This document shows positions 60,494 to 64,000 of a stretch of DNA of 64,000 nucleotides, one piece after another. Numbering within the stretch: the stretch's first letter is position 1; each line of letters starts with the position of its first letter. Made by a program: the position numbers and the translations under genes. The notes beneath the pieces were generated by a model, which saw only the letters and a list, made by a program, of their open reading frames with translations, did not search any database and was not told the origin of the DNA. The stretch comes from Chitinophagaceae bacterium (GTDB lineage: Bacteria > Bacteroidota > Bacteroidia > Chitinophagales > Chitinophagaceae): contig CANBQT010000004.1 of the NCBI GenBank assembly GCA_947371755.1, positions 36,810 to 100,809 on the forward strand, given 5' to 3'.

Positions 60494-61072
60494 GTGAAAC
60501 CCAGGGATGAACATAAGATCGAACAGATTTTTCAGGCTACTTTAGTTTTAGTGAAGGAGAAAGGGCTTGCAGGGATTACTATGAGTGAAATTGCAAGTGC
60601 TGCAAAGATTGCCACTGGAACATTGTATATCTATTTTGAAAGCAAGGAAAAATTGATCAATGATTTGTTTACTCGTTGTAGGAAGACCTCCGCAGAAACT
60701 TATTTTAAAGGTTATCATACTGAACAGCCTTTTAAAGATGGACTTAAAATAGTTTGGTTAAACCTTTTTGATTTTAGAATAGAGCATTTTGAAGAAGCTG
60801 TATTTATGGACCAATGTTATCATTCGCCCTATATCACTGAATCAACAAAGGAATTAACCAAGAAATTGATTCAGCCTTTATATAAACTGGTGGAGAGGGG
60901 AATGGAAGAGAAGCTATTGAAAAAAATGGATGCTTTCATGTTATTGATATTCATCTTTAGCGGGTTGAATGAATTTGTAAAGCATAGTTTTTATAGCGAA
61001 AGGAAAATATCAAAATCTTCGAAGGAAGAACTCTTTAATTTAATGTGGGACGGTATTAAAGCATCATCATAA
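60494..61072 (+). CDS. TetR family transcriptional regulator (GTG start)
   Basis: KIEQIFQATLVLVKEKGLAGITMSEIASAAKIATGTLYIYFESKEKLINDLF. Confidence 0.92.
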   Translation: MKPRDEHKIEQIFQATLVLVKEKGLAGITMSEIASAAKIATGTLYIYFESKEKLINDLFTRCRKTSAETYFKGYHTEQPFKDGLKIVWLNLFDFRIEHFEEAVFMDQCYHSPYITESTKELTKKLIQPLYKLVERGMEEKLLKKMDAFMLLIFIFSGLNEFVKHSFYSERKISKSSKEELFNLMWDGIKASS

Positions 61073-61080
61073 AAAATCGA

Positions 61081-62652
61081 ATGGCAAAATTTTCATCGGA
61101 TAAAATCATCGTCATATTTACAGTAATCTCTGCAGCTCTTTTGCAATTGATCGATACCTCCATTGTAAATGTATCGTTAACTCAAATGATGGGAAATCTT
61201 GGCGCCACATTTGAAGAGATCGGTTGGGTTATCACTGGTTATGCGGTTTCGAATGTGATCATGATTACGCTCTCCGGATGGATGAGTAGTAAGTTTGGCC
61301 GTAAATATTATTTTGCAGGATCCATCATTCTGTTCACTATAGCTTCTGTGCTTTGTGGCATGTCTACTAATGTTTGGGAACTGGTATTTTTTAGAGTGAT
61401 TCAGGGTATAGGTGGGGGTGGGCTGTTATCAACGGCACAAGCTATTTTAATTGAAACATTTCCCAAAGAAGAAATTGGTTTAGCAAACGCCATTTACGGA
61501 TTAGGTGTGATCATTGGTCCGGCATTAGGTCCTACACTTGGGGGTTATATCACGGATAACATGAACTGGCAATGGGTGTTTTATATCAATGTACCTTTTG
61601 GAATATTAGCTACAGTGCTCACACTGATGTATGTGCAGGAGTCGCGGCATAAGGTGGAAGCACCCCGGATGGACTGGTTAGCACTTGCTATGTTGATAGC
61701 TGCGATTGGTTCTTTACAAATTGTATTAGAAAAAGGGCAAAGTGAAGATTGGTTTGAAGCACGCTACATCACTATTCTGGCCATTGTTGCTGTTTTTGCG
61801 GGAGTGATATTTGTGGTTCGTGAATTAAGAAAATCAAATCCAATTGTGAATCTTCGATTGTTTAATAATCGATCATTCACAACAGGAACTGTTTTTAATT
61901 TTGTACTTGGCTTTGGCTTATATGGAACCACGCTGGTGATACCGATATTTTGTCAGGGTTTATTAGGTTTTACTGCTATGCAAACTGGTTTGATCATGTT
62001 GCCGGGAAGCATTGCTACTGCTATCATGATGCCTGTAGTGGGAACATTACTTAAGAAAAAATATATTCATCCTGCACTCTATGCTGGTATGGGGTTGATC
62101 TTATTTTTTATTTTCAGCTATGGGATGTCGCAATTAAATACGCAAATAGGGGAAGAAGATTTTTTCTGGCCCTTGATCATCCGAGGCTTAGCGATGGGAT
62201 TAATCTTTATACCACTTACCACCATTTCATTGGCTAATTTGAAAGGGGCAGAGATTCCACAGGGTACTGCATTGAGTAATATGGTGCGTCAGTTAGGTGG
62301 AAGTATTGGGATAGCAGTAATTACTACTTATATCAGTACGGATACTTATAGACACTATGAAGCATTGAATTCTAATATCAATGCAATTCAACCAGAAACT
62401 TTGGACCGGGTAAAAATGCTAACGGGTGCATTTGTAAGCAAAGGATATGACATTGCTTCTGCAACAAAAGGGGCATATGGAATCATTGCAAGAAACATCT
62501 ATGTGCAGGCTACTTTCCTTACCTATAAAGACTTATTTGTATATCTTGGTTTCTTCTTCCTTTTATTAATTCCATTGTTAATCATGTTCAAAGAGAAAAA
62601 GAAAAAACTTGTTGAGCATGATGAAGTAATGGAATGGGATGTAGTTGAATAG
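61081..62652 (+). CDS. DHA2 family MFS multidrug efflux transporter (EmrB-like)
   Basis: LQLIDTSIVNVSLTQMMGNLGATFEEIGWVITGYAVSNVIMITLSGWMSSKFGRKYYF. Confidence 0.92.
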   Translation: MAKFSSDKIIVIFTVISAALLQLIDTSIVNVSLTQMMGNLGATFEEIGWVITGYAVSNVIMITLSGWMSSKFGRKYYFAGSIILFTIASVLCGMSTNVWELVFFRVIQGIGGGGLLSTAQAILIETFPKEEIGLANAIYGLGVIIGPALGPTLGGYITDNMNWQWVFYINVPFGILATVLTLMYVQESRHKVEAPRMDWLALAMLIAAIGSLQIVLEKGQSEDWFEARYITILAIVAVFAGVIFVVRELRKSNPIVNLRLFNNRSFTTGTVFNFVLGFGLYGTTLVIPIFCQGLLGFTAMQTGLIMLPGSIATAIMMPVVGTLLKKKYIHPALYAGMGLILFFIFSYGMSQLNTQIGEEDFFWPLIIRGLAMGLIFIPLTTISLANLKGAEIPQGTALSNMVRQLGGSIGIAVITTYISTDTYRHYEALNSNINAIQPETLDRVKMLTGAFVSKGYDIASATKGAYGIIARNIYVQATFLTYKDLFVYLGFFFLLLIPLLIMFKEKKKKLVEHDEVMEWDVVE

Positions 62653-62750
62653 CTTTTCTTTTAAACCTTCATTGTTTGTGGTTTTCATATCAAAAATGTT
62701 GCAGGGGAAACAGTTTTTATATTAACTTACTTCCCTAACAATTTGCAAAT

Positions 62751-64000
62751 ATGAAAGATGCTAAAACAAATAGTCGTCGTCGGTTTATCCGAAACTCGGC
62801 AGCCGTATTGGCTGGATTTACAATTGTGCCCAGACATGTCCTGGGCAGAGGCTTTCTAGCCCCGAGTGATCAGTTAACAAAAGGAATTATAGGAGTGGGC
62901 GGTATGGGTCGCGGGCATATTCCATATGCTGGCACAAGAGTAGTTGCTATCTGTGATGTAGATAAAAATCATTTAACTGAAGTAGCCAATTCTATTGGCA
63001 GTGGCGTTAAAACATTTCATGACCATCGTGAATTGATAGCTTTACCTGAGGTTGATATTGTTCATATCGCTACACCTCCGCATTGGCATGCAATCATGGC
63101 CATCGATGCAGCAAAAGCAGGCAAGGATATCTGGTGCGAAAAACCAATGACCAGAACCATCGGTGAAGGAAAGGCAGTGGTTGAAGCAATGACGCAATAC
63201 CAAAAAATGTTTCGTTTAAATACCTGGTTCAGATTTGAAGATAATTTTTATGGTATGAACACCACTGTTCGCCCTATTAAAAAATTAGTGGAGTCTGGAT
63301 TATTAGGTTGGCCATTAACGGTTACTGTTAGTAAAACCACTGGATTCGATTGGAAATTTTATTGGGTTGGTAAAACTAAATTAGAAACACAACCAGTTCC
63401 AGTTGAACTTGATTATGATCGTTGGCTGGGACCTGCACCCTTCAAGCCTTACAACGCACACCGCGTTCACCAGACCTTCAGAGGTTACTGGGATTATGAT
63501 GGTGGTGGACTGGGAGATATGGGACAACACTATATTGATCCAATACAGTATTTCTTAGGTAAGGATGATACAAGCCCGATCCTTGTTGAAGTGGATGCAG
63601 AACAACAACATCCCGACGCTTGTGGAACTTTCCGTAAACTCACATTCACCTATGCCGATGGATGTAAGATTATTTTAGATGGTGAAGCAAAGGATCCTAA
63701 TGCTGCTTATATCGAAGGCCCTAATGGCAAATTATTCGCAGGATTTAAATCTACCATTCCGAATCTCAAAGAGAAATTGGCGATGATGCCCGATCCTGCT
63801 CCGCAAGTAACCAATTTTCTGGACTCTGTAAAATATCGTACACCATTTGCTTTGAACGAGAAAAATGGTTTCAGGTCATGTACCATTATCAATATGGGTA
63901 AAATCGCCTTACAATTAGGGCGTTCATTAAAATTCGATCCTGATCGTCAGGAATTTATTGATGATGTTGAAGCCAATTATATGATCAATCCACCTATGCG
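62751..64000 (+). CDS. Gfo/Idh/MocA family oxidoreductase with Tat signal (3' truncated by window; absent from ORF track)
   Basis: NSRRRFIRNSAAVLAGF twin-arginine signal; GIIGVGGMGRGHIP, DIVHIATPPHWHA, WCEKPMTRTIGEG. Confidence 0.92.
   Translation, partial: MKDAKTNSRRRFIRNSAAVLAGFTIVPRHVLGRGFLAPSDQLTKGIIGVGGMGRGHIPYAGTRVVAICDVDKNHLTEVANSIGSGVKTFHDHRELIALPEVDIVHIATPPHWHAIMAIDAAKAGKDIWCEKPMTRTIGEGKAVVEAMTQYQKMFRLNTWFRFEDNFYGMNTTVRPIKKLVESGLLGWPLTVTVSKTTGFDWKFYWVGKTKLETQPVPVELDYDRWLGPAPFKPYNAHRVHQTFRGYWDYDGGGLGDMGQHYIDPIQYFLGKDDTSPILVEVDAEQQHPDACGTFRKLTFTYADGCKIILDGEAKDPNAAYIEGPNGKLFAGFKSTIPNLKEKLAMMPDPAPQVTNFLDSVKYRTPFALNEKNGFRSCTIINMGKIALQLGRSLKFDPDRQEFIDDVEANYMINPPM

Noticed and set aside
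1-64000. CRISPR arrays, tRNA/rRNA genes, prophage or transposase genes
   Set aside because: None recognised on reading both strands; only the REP/MITE-like element at 39318-39425 suggests mobility

Overview
64 kb chromosomal window from a Bacteroidota genome, most likely Chitinophagaceae-like judging from gene content, TAnnTTTG-type promoters and the lack of Shine-Dalgarno sites. It runs from the 3' end of secA to the 5' part of a Tat-signal Gfo/Idh/MocA oxidoreductase. Main blocks: (i) housekeeping genes (deoC, M20 hydrolase, maeB, mlaE-like, beta-CASP nuclease); (ii) an L-arabinose cluster (SSS transporter, araA, GH127, araD, araB, NUDIX AraR-like regulator) divergent from galK-galM-GH51; (iii) an assimilatory sulfate/cysteine operon (cysH-cysD-cysN-cysE-cysK-cobA-cysJ-cysI plus a 5-aminolevulinate-synthase-like gene) followed by a lone TonB-dependent receptor; (iv) a LysR-leuCD-leuA-leuB locus; (v) accessory genes including a GH2 enzyme, two adjacent ATP-grasp ligases (one fused to a SET domain) and a half-size MFS protein with no ATG, and a TetR/DHA2 efflux pair. 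The most interesting signal is unannotated. Two short ORFs end in Cys-Cys-Cys-stop (MKRFSHNTPMSFCCKSKCCC* before cysH and MKYTYHIGLTNSCRDLLIACCC* before the TonB receptor). Each has a similarly spaced promoter, and both promoters carry the same 17-nt motif. In each leader, Cys codons are perfectly complementary (8 and 10 nt) to RNA next to a downstream ATG. This looks like a cysteine-sensing leader-peptide regulon that also includes a candidate outer-membrane sulfur importer. No CRISPR array, rRNA or tRNA was recognised. All calls are from reading only; no searches were run.
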